Shown piece by piece: positions 37,004 through 45,794 of a DNA stretch of 64,000 nucleotides (within the stretch, counting starts at the first letter, position 1; each line of letters starts with the position of its first letter). This DNA is from an uncultured Muribaculaceae bacterium (lineage in GTDB: Bacteria; Bacteroidota; Bacteroidia; Bacteroidales; Muribaculaceae), in NCBI GenBank assembly GCA_910586455.1, contig CAJUHX010000001.1, forward strand, positions 153,411 through 217,410, given 5' to 3'. The translations under genes were made by a program, and so were the position numbers. The notes under the pieces were generated by a model that saw only the letters and a program-made list of their open reading frames with translations, made no database searches and was not told the origin of the DNA.

Positions 37004-37474
37004 TTATTTCTCGTCGTAATGTACGGGAATAACCCTGTTGATGCTGTTGTCGAGCGATATAAGGGTTTCGGTACCGGTTACGCCCGGAATCATCTGTATA
37101 CGGTTGTTGAGGAGGTCCATGAGGTGTTCGTTGTCGCGCGCGTATACTTTGATGAGCATGGTGTATGGGCCGGTGGTATAGTTGCATTCCACAATTTCGG
37201 GAATTTTTTCGAGCTCAGGAACAACATCGCGGTACATGGCGCCGCGTTCGAGGTTCACACCCACGTATGTGCATGTGGTGTATCCGAGTACTTTGGGGTC
37301 AACGTTGTAGCCGGAGCCGGTGATGACCTTGATGTCGATCATCCGCTGTATGCGCTGGTGCACGGCGGCACGGCTCACGCCGCAGACCAGTGCGATGTCT
37401 TTTGACGGTATGCGTGCGTTGCGCATTACGATTTCGAGGATTTTGCGGTCGAGATTGTCGATAGTCTTTTCCAT
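37004..37474 (-). CDS. Lrp/AsnC family transcriptional regulator
   Basis: A 156-residue regulator. The N-terminal HTH is LDRKILEIVMRNARIPSKDI, then ALVCGVSRAAVHQRIQRMI. The C-terminal RAM (AsnC_trans_reg) ligand-binding domain follows, with TYVGVNLERGAMYRD, IVECNYTTGPYTMLIKVYA and IPGVTGTETLISLDNS. Family members sense amino acids and form octamers. A -7 box TAATTTTG (minus strand, 37514-37521) lies 39 bases upstream without a clear -33. Targets are unknown; gapA is upstream on the same strand but has its own terminator. Confidence 0.93.
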   Translation of the reverse strand: MEKTIDNLDRKILEIVMRNARIPSKDIALVCGVSRAAVHQRIQRMIDIKVITGSGYNVDPKVLGYTTCTYVGVNLERGAMYRDVVPELEKIPEIVECNYTTGPYTMLIKVYARDNEHLMDLLNNRIQMIPGVTGTETLISLDNSINRVIPVHYDEK

Positions 37475-37586
37475 ATTCTATATTAGCTTTGCGTATATCG
37501 TTCGTTAGTTTTGCAAAATTACAAAAAAGTACGCAAATACTGATACTTTTTCTATTTTTTCTTGTCGGAAATGCGCAATAGCATAT

Positions 37587-37622
37587 AAAAAAGAGCCTGC
37601 ACGCAGTGTGCAGGCTCTTTTT
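37587..37622 (-). terminator. Terminator of gapA
   Basis: A long stem AAAAAAGAGCCTGCAC (37587-37602) / GTGCAGGCTCTTTTT (37608-37622), 21 bases after the gapA stop, with T-runs on both strands. Confidence 0.88.
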
Positions 37623-37643
37623 GTGTTATGGCTCGCGGGTTTA

Positions 37644-38654
37644 TTAACCGTTAATCTTCACCATGGTGGCGATCAGATCGAGAACCTTGTTCGAGTAGCC
37701 GATTTCGTTGTCGTACCACGAAACAACCTTCACGAAGTTTTCGGTCAGGTAAACACCTGCGTTAGCGTCGAAGATCGAGGTGCGTGCGTCGCCGAGGAAG
37801 TCGCTGCTTACAACAGCATCTTCGGTGTAGCCGAGTACGCCCTTGAGTTCGCCTTCGGCAGCTTCCTTCATGGCAGCGCAGATGGCTTCCTTGGTAGCGG
37901 GCTTGGCCAGGTTTACAGTGAGGTCAACTACAGATACGTCGAGGGTGGGGACACGCATCGAGATACCGGTGAGCTTGCCGTTGAGTTCGGGGATTACTTT
38001 GCCTACAGCCTTGGCAGCGCCGGTGCTGGAGGGGATGATGTTGCCGGCTGCAGCACGGCCACCGCGCCAGTCCTTCATCGAGGGACCGTCAACGGTCTTC
38101 TGGGTTGCGGTAGTAGAGTGAACGGTGGTCATCAGGCCGTTAACGATGCCGAACTTGTCGTTCAGAACCTTGGCGATGGGAGCAAGGCAGTTAGTGGTGC
38201 AGCTTGCGTTCGAAACGAACTGAGTGCCCTTTACATAGGTGTCGGCGTTTACGCCGCAAACGAACATGGGGGTATCGTCCTTAGAAGGAGCCGACATAAC
38301 AACATACTTGGCACCGGCTTCGATGTGTGCCTGAGCTTTTTCCTTGGTGAGGAACAGACCGGTAGATTCAACCACGTATTCGGCGCCAACACCACCCCAG
38401 TTGATTTCTTTCGGGTCGCGGCAAGCGGTTATGCGGATTTCCTTGCCGTTTACAATCAGGAGGCTCTTTTCGAGGTCGTAGTCTACAGTGCCGTCGAACT
38501 GGCCGTGCATAGTGTCATACTTGAGCATGTAAGCCATGTAATCTACGGGAAGGAGGTCGTTGATAGCTACTACTTCGATGTCGTTACGTTTGGTCGAAGC
38601 GCGGAACACGAAACGACCGATACGGCCGAAGCCGTTGATACCGATTTTTGTCAT
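37644..38654 (-). CDS. gapA: Glyceraldehyde-3-phosphate dehydrogenase, type I
   Basis: A 336-residue glycolytic enzyme. The NAD-binding GINGFGRIGRFVFRAS is at the N-terminus. The catalytic cysteine lies in SNASCTTNCLAPIAKVL (Cys about 152), and the C-terminal substrate region is WYDNEIGYSNKVLDLI. C-ending codons dominate, as in pckA, indicating high expression. A -7 box TAATTTTG (minus strand, 38739-38746) gives a leader of about 80 bases. It diverges from spt. Confidence 0.97.
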   Translation of the reverse strand: MTKIGINGFGRIGRFVFRASTKRNDIEVVAINDLLPVDYMAYMLKYDTMHGQFDGTVDYDLEKSLLIVNGKEIRITACRDPKEINWGGVGAEYVVESTGLFLTKEKAQAHIEAGAKYVVMSAPSKDDTPMFVCGVNADTYVKGTQFVSNASCTTNCLAPIAKVLNDKFGIVNGLMTTVHSTTATQKTVDGPSMKDWRGGRAAAGNIIPSSTGAAKAVGKVIPELNGKLTGISMRVPTLDVSVVDLTVNLAKPATKEAICAAMKEAAEGELKGVLGYTEDAVVSSDFLGDARTSIFDANAGVYLTENFVKVVSWYDNEIGYSNKVLDLIATMVKING

Positions 38655-38816
38655 TGTGTTAATACTTTATTGGTTGTGTATTAGTATATTACGTAATTCT
38701 GTTGTCATTCTCTTGGAAACACGTTTCATTTCGCGACACAAAATTAGTAAAAATTTCTGAATCGTGAGTAATAAAATAACGCTATTTCGACAGTGTTTGC
38801 CAATTTTTTAGAGATT

Positions 38817-38850
38817 TTTGATAATCTTAGGCGTTTTTTTTGTATCTTTG
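38817..38850 (+). promoter_or_regulatory. Promoter of spt
   Basis: TTTG (38817-38820), 22 bases, TATCTTTG (38843-38850). The spacer is longer than the 19-20 seen elsewhere. The leader to the ATG is about 58 bases. Confidence 0.6.
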
Positions 38851-38912
38851 TAGCCTGAATTGTCGTAAATTTAAGCGCGGATACAGCGTATCTGTCAAAT
38901 AATCATACAGTT

Positions 38913-40100
38913 ATGAAGCTCTTACAAGCTAAATTATCGAAGTACACCGCCCCGCAGGAAGCTATGGCGGCAGGTATTTACCCTTACTTCCGTGCCATCT
39001 CTTCAGAGCAGGACCCCGAAGTTGTTATGAACGGCCAGAAAGTGCTGATGTTCGGCTCTAACTGCTATACCGGACTGGTTAACGACCCACGTATCAAAGA
39101 AGCCGCTATAGAGGCGACCCGTAAATATGGCACCGGTTGCGCCGGTTCGCCTTTCCTGAATGGTACTCTTGACCTGCACAAGCAGCTCGAAGCCCGTATC
39201 GCCGAATATATCGGCAAGGAAGATGTTATGGTTTATTCCAGCGGTTTCGAGGTCAACCTGGGTGTGGTAAGCTGTCTTACCGGACGCGAGGATTATATCC
39301 TTTGGGATGAACAGGATCATGCGTCGATTATCGAAGGCCGCCGATTGAGTTTCAGTCAGTCGCTGAAGTACAAGCACAACGACATGGAGTCGCTCGAGGC
39401 TCAGCTCAAGAAGTGTAACCCCGACAAGGTAAAGCTTATCGTTACCGACGGTGTGTTCTCGATGGAAGGCGACGTGGCCAATGTGCCCGAGATTGTGCGT
39501 CTGGCCAAGCAGTACGATGCCTGCGTAATGGTCGACGAGGCCCACTCGATTGGTGTCTTCGGCGAAGGCGGCCGCGGTATCTGCGACCATTTCGGTTGTG
39601 TCGACGATGTAGACCTGATTATGGGTACTTTCTCCAAGTCGTTCGCATCGCTGGGCGGATTTATCGCCACCGACAAAGAAATCACCAACTATCTGCGTCA
39701 CCACTCGCGCTCGTATATCTTCACTGCCTCGATTACTCCGGCTTCGACCGCTGCGGCACTGAAAGCCATCGACCTTATGATTGAGGAGCCCGAGCGTCGC
39801 GAACATCTGTGGGAGATTACCCGCTACGCCCTCGACGGTTTCCGCAACATGGGCTGCGAAATTGGCAATACTTCCACCCCGATTATTCCGCTTTATGTCC
39901 GCGACAATTTCAAGACATTCGCAATCACCCGCGACCTTCTCGAAGAGGGTATATTCGTAAACCCGGTGGTGTCGCCGGCTGTTGCTCCCCACGACACGCT
40001 GATTCGCTTCAGCCTCATGGCCACACACACCAAGGAACAGGTTACAACCGCTCTCGAGAAAATCCAGAAAGTGTTCCGCAAGCACAATCTCATTCCCTGA
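38913..40100 (+). CDS. spt: Serine palmitoyltransferase (alpha-oxoamine synthase family)
   Basis: A 395-residue PLP enzyme. It condenses serine with a long-chain acyl-CoA, the first step of sphingolipid synthesis, a hallmark of Bacteroidales. Visible motifs are FGSNCYTGLVNDPRIKEAA, GTGCAGSPFLNGTLDLHKQLE, VDEAHSIGVFGEGGRGI, and the PLP-lysine segment GTFSKSFASLGGF with Lys about 242. The close relatives KBL and BioF share the fold, but the N-terminal AGIYPYFRAISSEQDPEV is typical of Bacteroides-type SPT. A single-gene unit with a strong terminator. Confidence 0.88.
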   Translation: MKLLQAKLSKYTAPQEAMAAGIYPYFRAISSEQDPEVVMNGQKVLMFGSNCYTGLVNDPRIKEAAIEATRKYGTGCAGSPFLNGTLDLHKQLEARIAEYIGKEDVMVYSSGFEVNLGVVSCLTGREDYILWDEQDHASIIEGRRLSFSQSLKYKHNDMESLEAQLKKCNPDKVKLIVTDGVFSMEGDVANVPEIVRLAKQYDACVMVDEAHSIGVFGEGGRGICDHFGCVDDVDLIMGTFSKSFASLGGFIATDKEITNYLRHHSRSYIFTASITPASTAAALKAIDLMIEEPERREHLWEITRYALDGFRNMGCEIGNTSTPIIPLYVRDNFKTFAITRDLLEEGIFVNPVVSPAVAPHDTLIRFSLMATHTKEQVTTALEKIQKVFRKHNLIP

Positions 40101-40116
40101 TAAACATACTGAACAG

Positions 40117-40145
40117 AATGCGGCCCCCGGCCGCATTTTTTTTTG
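40117..40145 (+). terminator. Terminator of spt
   Basis: A 9-bp stem AATGCGGCC (40117-40125) / GGCCGCATT (40129-40137), loop CCC, followed by a run of eight T. The T-run overlaps the leader of the next gene. Confidence 0.92.
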
Positions 40146-40148
40146 AAT

Positions 40149-41471
40149 ATGCTGAACGAATTCCTCTCTTACGTAGAAAGCCGCTGGCCCGGAATGGCGG
40201 CGGCCATGCAGAGCGAGCCTTCTGTGTCGGTGCGTTATAACCGGCGCAAATACGGCGATTTGCCTCAGACCGACGTAGTATCCTGGTGCGACCGCGGACG
40301 CTATCTCGACGAGCGCCCGGCGTTCACTCTCGACCCCCGCATGCATCAGGGCGTGTACTATGTGCAGGACGCATCGTCGATGGCCGTAGGGGCTGTTGCG
40401 GCCTATCTGGCCGGCATACTGCAGCCCGGACGTCCGATTGTGTATCTCGACGCCTGCGCGGCCCCCGGCGGTAAAACCACTGGAGCTGTCGATGCACTGC
40501 CGCAGTCGGCAATCGTGTTCGCCAACGAATACGACTACCGGCGAGCCTCGATACTGGTGGAGAATGTAGCCAAATGGGGTTCGGCCCGGACTGTGGTGAC
40601 GCGCGGCGACACTGCGCGATATTCAAAGCTCCGGAACAGTTTCGACATTATAGCCGTAGACGCTCCATGCAGCGGCGAGGGAATGATACGCAAGGATGCC
40701 ACGGCAGCGGCGCAGTGGTCGCCGACGCTGGTGCGCGAGTGTGCCCGGCGCCAACGCGAGATACTCGCAAATCTGTGGCCTGCATTGCGCCCCGGCGGCT
40801 ATCTCATATATAGTACCTGTACTTTCAACGACGAGGAGAACGACCATATCGTACGCTGGCTCGAGGAGGAATATGGGGCCGGGAGGATAGCTACTCCGGT
40901 GGAGCAGGTGCCTGGTGTGACCGCAGACGCTCATATTTGCCGTTTCCTGCCCTCGCGGGTGCGTGGCGAGGGATTGTGCCTCGCGGTGCTGCAAAAGCCG
41001 GGAGAGATGCCTCAGAATACGCCGGAAGGCCGTAAGAAGAACAAGGATGTCAAGACACCGCAGATTCCGGCCTGGCTTCAGGCTGCATTGCCCGACAGTT
41101 TCGTGCTGGCGGCCGACGGCGATGTGCTGCGGGCTATGCCTGCCGACATGGCCGCGGTAGTGCGCGGCATGCTGTCGGCCCTCGATGTTCTGGCAGCCGG
41201 CATAGAGTGCGGTGTGGTTAAGGGTAGGGATGTGGTTCCGTCGCAGGCTCTGGCTATGGCTGCCGACTTGAATCAGGAAGTATTTATCCGTGCCGAGGTC
41301 GACCGCGACACCGCCCTGCAGTATCTGCACCGCGAGGCGCTGACCTTGTCCGAGGATACGCCCAAGGGTATAGTCCTGCTTATGTTCGGCGGTCTGCCGC
41401 TTGGTTTTGTGAAGAATCTGGGCAACCGCAGCAACAATCTTTATCCGCGCGAATGGCGCATACTGCATTGA
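40149..41471 (+). CDS. RsmF/RsmB-type rRNA 5-methylcytosine methyltransferase
   Basis: A 440-residue NOL1/NOP2/Sun-family methyltransferase. The SAM-binding motif I is YLDACAAPGGKTTG, motif IV is IIAVDAPCSGEGMIRKD with the catalytic Cys, and motif VI is IYSTCTFNDEEN with the second Cys. The C-terminal 120 residues form a PUA-like RNA-binding module (FGGLPLGFVKNLGNRSNNLYP), as in RsmF. The ATG at 40149 is chosen; a TTG two codons before is within the spt terminator T-run. It is separated from the next, convergent gene by a perfect palindrome. Confidence 0.9.
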   Translation: MLNEFLSYVESRWPGMAAAMQSEPSVSVRYNRRKYGDLPQTDVVSWCDRGRYLDERPAFTLDPRMHQGVYYVQDASSMAVGAVAAYLAGILQPGRPIVYLDACAAPGGKTTGAVDALPQSAIVFANEYDYRRASILVENVAKWGSARTVVTRGDTARYSKLRNSFDIIAVDAPCSGEGMIRKDATAAAQWSPTLVRECARRQREILANLWPALRPGGYLIYSTCTFNDEENDHIVRWLEEEYGAGRIATPVEQVPGVTADAHICRFLPSRVRGEGLCLAVLQKPGEMPQNTPEGRKKNKDVKTPQIPAWLQAALPDSFVLAADGDVLRAMPADMAAVVRGMLSALDVLAAGIECGVVKGRDVVPSQALAMAADLNQEVFIRAEVDRDTALQYLHREALTLSEDTPKGIVLLMFGGLPLGFVKNLGNRSNNLYPREWRILH

Positions 41472-41500
41472 GTGCCGGTAATACTTCAACTCCGGCTTAT

Positions 41501-41546
41501 ATAACGAAAGAATCCATCCGCAGCTGCGGATGGATTCTTTCGTTAT
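41501..41546. terminator. 46-bp perfect palindrome, probable bidirectional terminator
   Basis: The arms ATAACGAAAGAATCCATCCG + CAG (41501-41523) and its exact reverse complement (41524-41546) meet with no spacer. It lies between the convergent methyltransferase and secreted-protein genes. The distal arms are AT-rich, so a terminator role on both strands is plausible. Confidence 0.75.
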
Positions 41547-41561
41547 TATGATTTAGAGTGA

Positions 41562-44000
41562 TTATTTTACAAGAACCTTTGTGGTGGTGACTCCCTGCCT
41601 GCGCAGGTAAATTGCACCGGGTACAGGATTCGTCACCTCTATTCCCTGCAAATTGAACCACTTTACCGGGGCATCGTTGCATATGGCGTCACGCACGGAT
41701 ACAGTGCCGTCTGAATTGATGATCGAGGAATATGTCGTATTGCCATTGCTGTCGGTATATACCGCACGCACACCGATTTTCTTTATATCCGTGTCGTCAC
41801 AGTCCATTGTGATACTCAGACAGGGTTTTTCGTCGATACGGGTCCAATCGGTTTCATCATAGATATAGTCGGTTGTCAGATAGAGGTAGTAGTTGACGCC
41901 TGTGGACGGAATCACAGAAATATCGTTGTCGAGTTCATACAGATTCGCTTTGAACACATACAGTTCGTCGTTGACATATACCTCGTAGCCATATTTCTCG
42001 GGCGCGAGGCCGTTGCCCTCTGTATCGACAGGCATTGCGTGGAATTTAAGGATCTTAGCGTCGTTGTCATACTCCACTTTGGTGGGCTGTGCAGGTGTGG
42101 CTGCGCGGTCAATAATGATTTCGCGACTCTCGCCGTAGGTTATCGTACCGCCACCTGTACATACCGGACGTATGGCCAGACGGTTGAAGTCAGGTATATT
42201 GGAATGTCCCCATAACGAAAGTATATATTCATCGCCGTAGTTGCTTACGAGTGAGGAACTATAGTTGTTTGAATTAGCTTTGAGTCCGATCATGGTCACA
42301 TCGGCACCTTCGCCGCCATTGAAGAAATATTCGCTGTCTTTAAACACAAGGGGATTTCCGTCAAGAAGTATCTCCACTGCCAGTATTCGGTTGGAGATTA
42401 TATTCCCCTCGGTATCCTTACCGTCGAATTTAAATCTTATCTTATGAAAAAAGTCCTTATAATAAACCGTATTGTCAGTAGCCGAAGGTACAAAAGCCTT
42501 GTCCTCAAAAGGCTCGAATCCTTCAACATACACAACGTCGGAACGGCGGGTTTCACCATTGCTCGCATATCCGATAACTACGGCCAATGACTTGATTTTG
42601 TCGAATTCGCCTTTAAATTCATTGAGTTGTATGGTAGAAAACTCTCCCACATAAAGGCCGTCGACACCTGAAGTGTTGTAATATACCTTTTCAGAAGAGT
42701 ATGTCAGGCCTTGGTAATATTCTGGAGAGAATATATACGGCTTTCCGTTCAGTATCACCTCGCACCAAAGGTTGGCTTCATCCATGGGCATTCCCTCAAC
42801 ACTCGTTTTGTTCCATTCAAATGTTATGTAAGGTGTGCTGTCGCTTCCATAACAGGCTAATCCGGCAGGATTTTTAGGCGTCAGCAGCTGATTGAAATCG
42901 CCAATCATCATATTCCAGTATAGCTCTTCCCATGAGTTAAGGTCACCGTAGGCATTTACGAAGATGCCGGCGCCTTCTTCGAGTGTCAGCATAGTCTTGT
43001 TTTCATCGAAAGTCATGTTTACACTTTCAGTTTCCTTATAGTATAGCGATTCGCCATCGAAATATATCTGATTGACCATTGCGAACTCATACACATACGG
43101 ATAGTCGCCTTTGTCGTGATGACCGAGGTATTGGCGGGTATTGAAGGTGAAGGTATTGTCGGAGGTCTTTTTACCCACCAGATAGCTGTCAGGCAGATAA
43201 TCCGTGAGTCCTCCGATATAGATATAGTTTCCGCTGATACCGACTGTAATATCTTTCATCACGGTTTTACCATAATCACTCAGACTGTTGGCCGAAAGCC
43301 GGGTATTGAAAATTTCGGCATCTTCCGGCAGTTTGTTTTCAACCGGATTCTCAGGCAGGGGCGTGAACACATAGTTTGTGCCGAAGCAGATGATATTTGA
43401 TTCTTCGTTGATGCCTTTGTCGGCTTCGGCTTTTGTCAGTACCATGAAATAATATCCCGGCGCTGACATATATCGCCCCTTTTCGTCTTTGGTCAGTACG
43501 AATTCATCGACGATTTCAGGCCAGTCATTCCCTTCAGTCAGATATGCGGCATACATGTATGCTTTCTCATTGGAGTCTGTATCATAGATATACTGTCCGG
43601 AGTGAAACGTAATCTGATTGCCATTAATCTCACCTGCCGAGAAACCCTGCTGAAAAAAGTTGAGGGTCGTGGCTTTGGTATAGAAAGTTTTGCCGTCGTC
43701 TGATGTTATGACATCAGCTCCGAAACCTCCTATATGGAAGGCGCCCATTTTTGAAAGGAAAATATCTACTGCCATGGCATAGCGCGACAGACTGCCCTGA
43801 GGTTCTGTCACCAACTCGCTGGCTGACTGCTTTCCTTTGACCGGAGAAGGAAGACTCAGGCTCGGGTTCTTCACTTGGACAGGTTGCGACCGATCAAGAT
43901 GATATTTCGCCTTGAATGAGCCGGCGTCCGTTGCCTCAGCCGCAAATGCCGATACGGCAATTGCCATTGCGAATGCGATAGTGAGATAAAGTTTTTTCAT
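41562..44000 (-). CDS. Large secreted protein with C-terminal sorting-like tail
   Basis: An 812-residue exported protein (signal peptide MKKLYLTIAFAMAIAVSAFA). The body is beta-rich and repetitive: about 130-residue units with motifs such as EVILNGKPYIFSPEYYQG, EILLDGNPLVFKDSEYF and EVYVNDELYVFKANLYEL, which I read as three related Ig-like or fibronectin-like modules. The end, VKWFNLQGIEVTNPVPGAIYL then RRQGVTTTKVLVK, resembles the type A sorting tail of type IX secretion substrates, a pattern common in Bacteroidales surface proteins. A -7 box TAATTTTG (minus, 44035-44042) lies 34 bases upstream. The function is unknown. GC is visibly lower than in the neighbours. Confidence 0.72.
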   Translation of the reverse strand: MKKLYLTIAFAMAIAVSAFAAEATDAGSFKAKYHLDRSQPVQVKNPSLSLPSPVKGKQSASELVTEPQGSLSRYAMAVDIFLSKMGAFHIGGFGADVITSDDGKTFYTKATTLNFFQQGFSAGEINGNQITFHSGQYIYDTDSNEKAYMYAAYLTEGNDWPEIVDEFVLTKDEKGRYMSAPGYYFMVLTKAEADKGINEESNIICFGTNYVFTPLPENPVENKLPEDAEIFNTRLSANSLSDYGKTVMKDITVGISGNYIYIGGLTDYLPDSYLVGKKTSDNTFTFNTRQYLGHHDKGDYPYVYEFAMVNQIYFDGESLYYKETESVNMTFDENKTMLTLEEGAGIFVNAYGDLNSWEELYWNMMIGDFNQLLTPKNPAGLACYGSDSTPYITFEWNKTSVEGMPMDEANLWCEVILNGKPYIFSPEYYQGLTYSSEKVYYNTSGVDGLYVGEFSTIQLNEFKGEFDKIKSLAVVIGYASNGETRRSDVVYVEGFEPFEDKAFVPSATDNTVYYKDFFHKIRFKFDGKDTEGNIISNRILAVEILLDGNPLVFKDSEYFFNGGEGADVTMIGLKANSNNYSSSLVSNYGDEYILSLWGHSNIPDFNRLAIRPVCTGGGTITYGESREIIIDRAATPAQPTKVEYDNDAKILKFHAMPVDTEGNGLAPEKYGYEVYVNDELYVFKANLYELDNDISVIPSTGVNYYLYLTTDYIYDETDWTRIDEKPCLSITMDCDDTDIKKIGVRAVYTDSNGNTTYSSIINSDGTVSVRDAICNDAPVKWFNLQGIEVTNPVPGAIYLRRQGVTTTKVLVK

Positions 44001-44111
44001 GCTCTTTTTGTTGAATTGGGTTAAACTTTACTCACAAAATTAAATATGATTTGTCTAAAATTATAGTATTTTGCTTGAAAAATCGTCTGTTCTCGCGAAA
44101 TCGCTCCGATT

Positions 44112-45743
44112 TTAACCGTTTTTTGCTGCCTGACGTATAAACTCCGACGGAGAAAGACCTGTAACTTCCTTAAATACTTTTGAAAAATGCGACCTGCTTT
44201 TATAGCCGACTTCCATAGCTATACTCTCCACCGTCAACCTCCTGTTGGCGGCCTCATCCGACAATCGGCGACATGCCTCTCTCACACGGTAGGTTGCCAC
44301 AAGGGAGCGGAAATCGGTTTTGCCTACCTCATTGACTGCCTGACTGACATATCGAGGCAGGCTGCCTGCAAGTTCCGCAAGCCGGTCGATGGAGAAATCC
44401 GGGTTGAAGAGTTCTGCGTTCGTGCCAAGTATATCGGTGATGCGGTTCATCAACGAAATCATTTCTGAATTTTCCTCTCGTACTTCAGACGGGATGGCTT
44501 TATCCGACGAGCCTTCTTCTTTTACCGGCTTTTGAGAGCTGATTTCCGAGAGTATCTCTATATTTCTGAGATAAAGTTCGCGATTGGCAATGTTCAAGTG
44601 GCGGTTCTTTACCAGAACTACAATGAAAATCAGAGCAATGAGAGTGGCTATTATCGCAACCATCAGTGTATTGCGGCGCTGATTGTCGCGCTCCATGCTG
44701 ATTTTTTGCAAATCGGCGTCATAGGTCGCAATCTTGCCGGCCATCTCGAGATCCTTTATTTTGCCATATCTTTCGGCACTGAATATCGAGTCTTTGATTT
44801 CCAATCCTTTTAAATGATAGTGATTGAGCGAGTCTGTATTGCCCAAGTTACGGTAGTATCTTTCCAGCCTGTCATATATGCTTGAGGAAAGATCCCAGAA
44901 CTTATATTTGAGCATCATTTCCTCGGCCTGTCGGAGCAGATGGGTCGCTTCTATGGTTTTTCCGCATTTATAACAAGTTTCTCCAATAAAAATCAGGTTT
45001 ATCACATCTCCGTGTTCGCGTCCGGATTCAGCGTCATTTTCATTTGCTGCCTTCCGGAAATAACTTTCTGCCGAATTATAATCCCTGTTGATAGTGGCTT
45101 TCATGCCTTTATGCAGACTGAGGGCATAACGCGACAGGGCGCGCGCAGGGATTTTCAGGTGCTCGAACTCTTTCATTTCCGACTCGATTTCTCCAAGCTT
45201 TCCGTATTGCCAGGCAAAAGTCAGCAAGTCGGTATAGCTCATAAGAATGCTCCACCATATCTCTCTTTTTGCCGACTCGCTGAATGCCGTGCGGTAAAGT
45301 GAGAGTGCTTTTGTCGTATCGCCATAAATATAGTGAACCTGTGCCAGATAGTTTGTCGCTATGGGGAGATAGTCGTAGAATCCCTCCTTTTTGCATATGT
45401 CCATTCCCTTGATTATCCAGGGATATGCCTGCTCGGCATTGTTTAGCATAAACAGCCATACGTATCCCGTATTGATGGTGCTTACAGCGCAATCCTCCTT
45501 TTCAGGTCGTGGCAGATCAGGTCTGTAGCGCATCGCGGCTAAAGTATATAGAGCCAAAGCAGAATCGGCTTGCATACGGGATATACAATCCGACGCCCGT
45601 GCTCTGAGTTCGGAAGTAGATCTGTTGCCGAATATCTTGCCGATATTGTCGAAAGGCATTTGGCTACCGAATGCGGCGCTACACTGCAACAATAGAACAA
45701 TGAGCATAGCCGCATATTTGTTTATATGATATTTCAGAGTCAT
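44112..45743 (-). CDS. Membrane-anchored TPR sensor with AraC-type DNA-binding domain
   Basis: A 543-residue one-component regulator. An N-terminal signal sequence (YAAMLIVLLLQCSAAFGS) is followed by about 300 residues of TPR-like helices (ALYTLAAMRYRPDL; LPIATNYLAQVHYIYGDTTKALSLYR; SAESYFRKAANENDAES). A membrane helix (NTLMVAIIATLIALIFIVVLV, about 365-385) leads to a cytoplasmic AraC HTH: TDFRSLVATYRVREACRRLS and SIAMEVGYKSRSHFSKVFKE. It thus would sense in the periplasm and bind DNA. The secreted protein gene is the next gene downstream (111 bases), so it is the likely target. Lower GC than the flanks. Confidence 0.85.
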   Translation of the reverse strand: MTLKYHINKYAAMLIVLLLQCSAAFGSQMPFDNIGKIFGNRSTSELRARASDCISRMQADSALALYTLAAMRYRPDLPRPEKEDCAVSTINTGYVWLFMLNNAEQAYPWIIKGMDICKKEGFYDYLPIATNYLAQVHYIYGDTTKALSLYRTAFSESAKREIWWSILMSYTDLLTFAWQYGKLGEIESEMKEFEHLKIPARALSRYALSLHKGMKATINRDYNSAESYFRKAANENDAESGREHGDVINLIFIGETCYKCGKTIEATHLLRQAEEMMLKYKFWDLSSSIYDRLERYYRNLGNTDSLNHYHLKGLEIKDSIFSAERYGKIKDLEMAGKIATYDADLQKISMERDNQRRNTLMVAIIATLIALIFIVVLVKNRHLNIANRELYLRNIEILSEISSQKPVKEEGSSDKAIPSEVREENSEMISLMNRITDILGTNAELFNPDFSIDRLAELAGSLPRYVSQAVNEVGKTDFRSLVATYRVREACRRLSDEAANRRLTVESIAMEVGYKSRSHFSKVFKEVTGLSPSEFIRQAAKNG

Positions 45744-45794
45744 ATTTTGTCGGTACGCCTCAACTGTGCAGGCGGAGATGCCTCCGTTTCGTGG

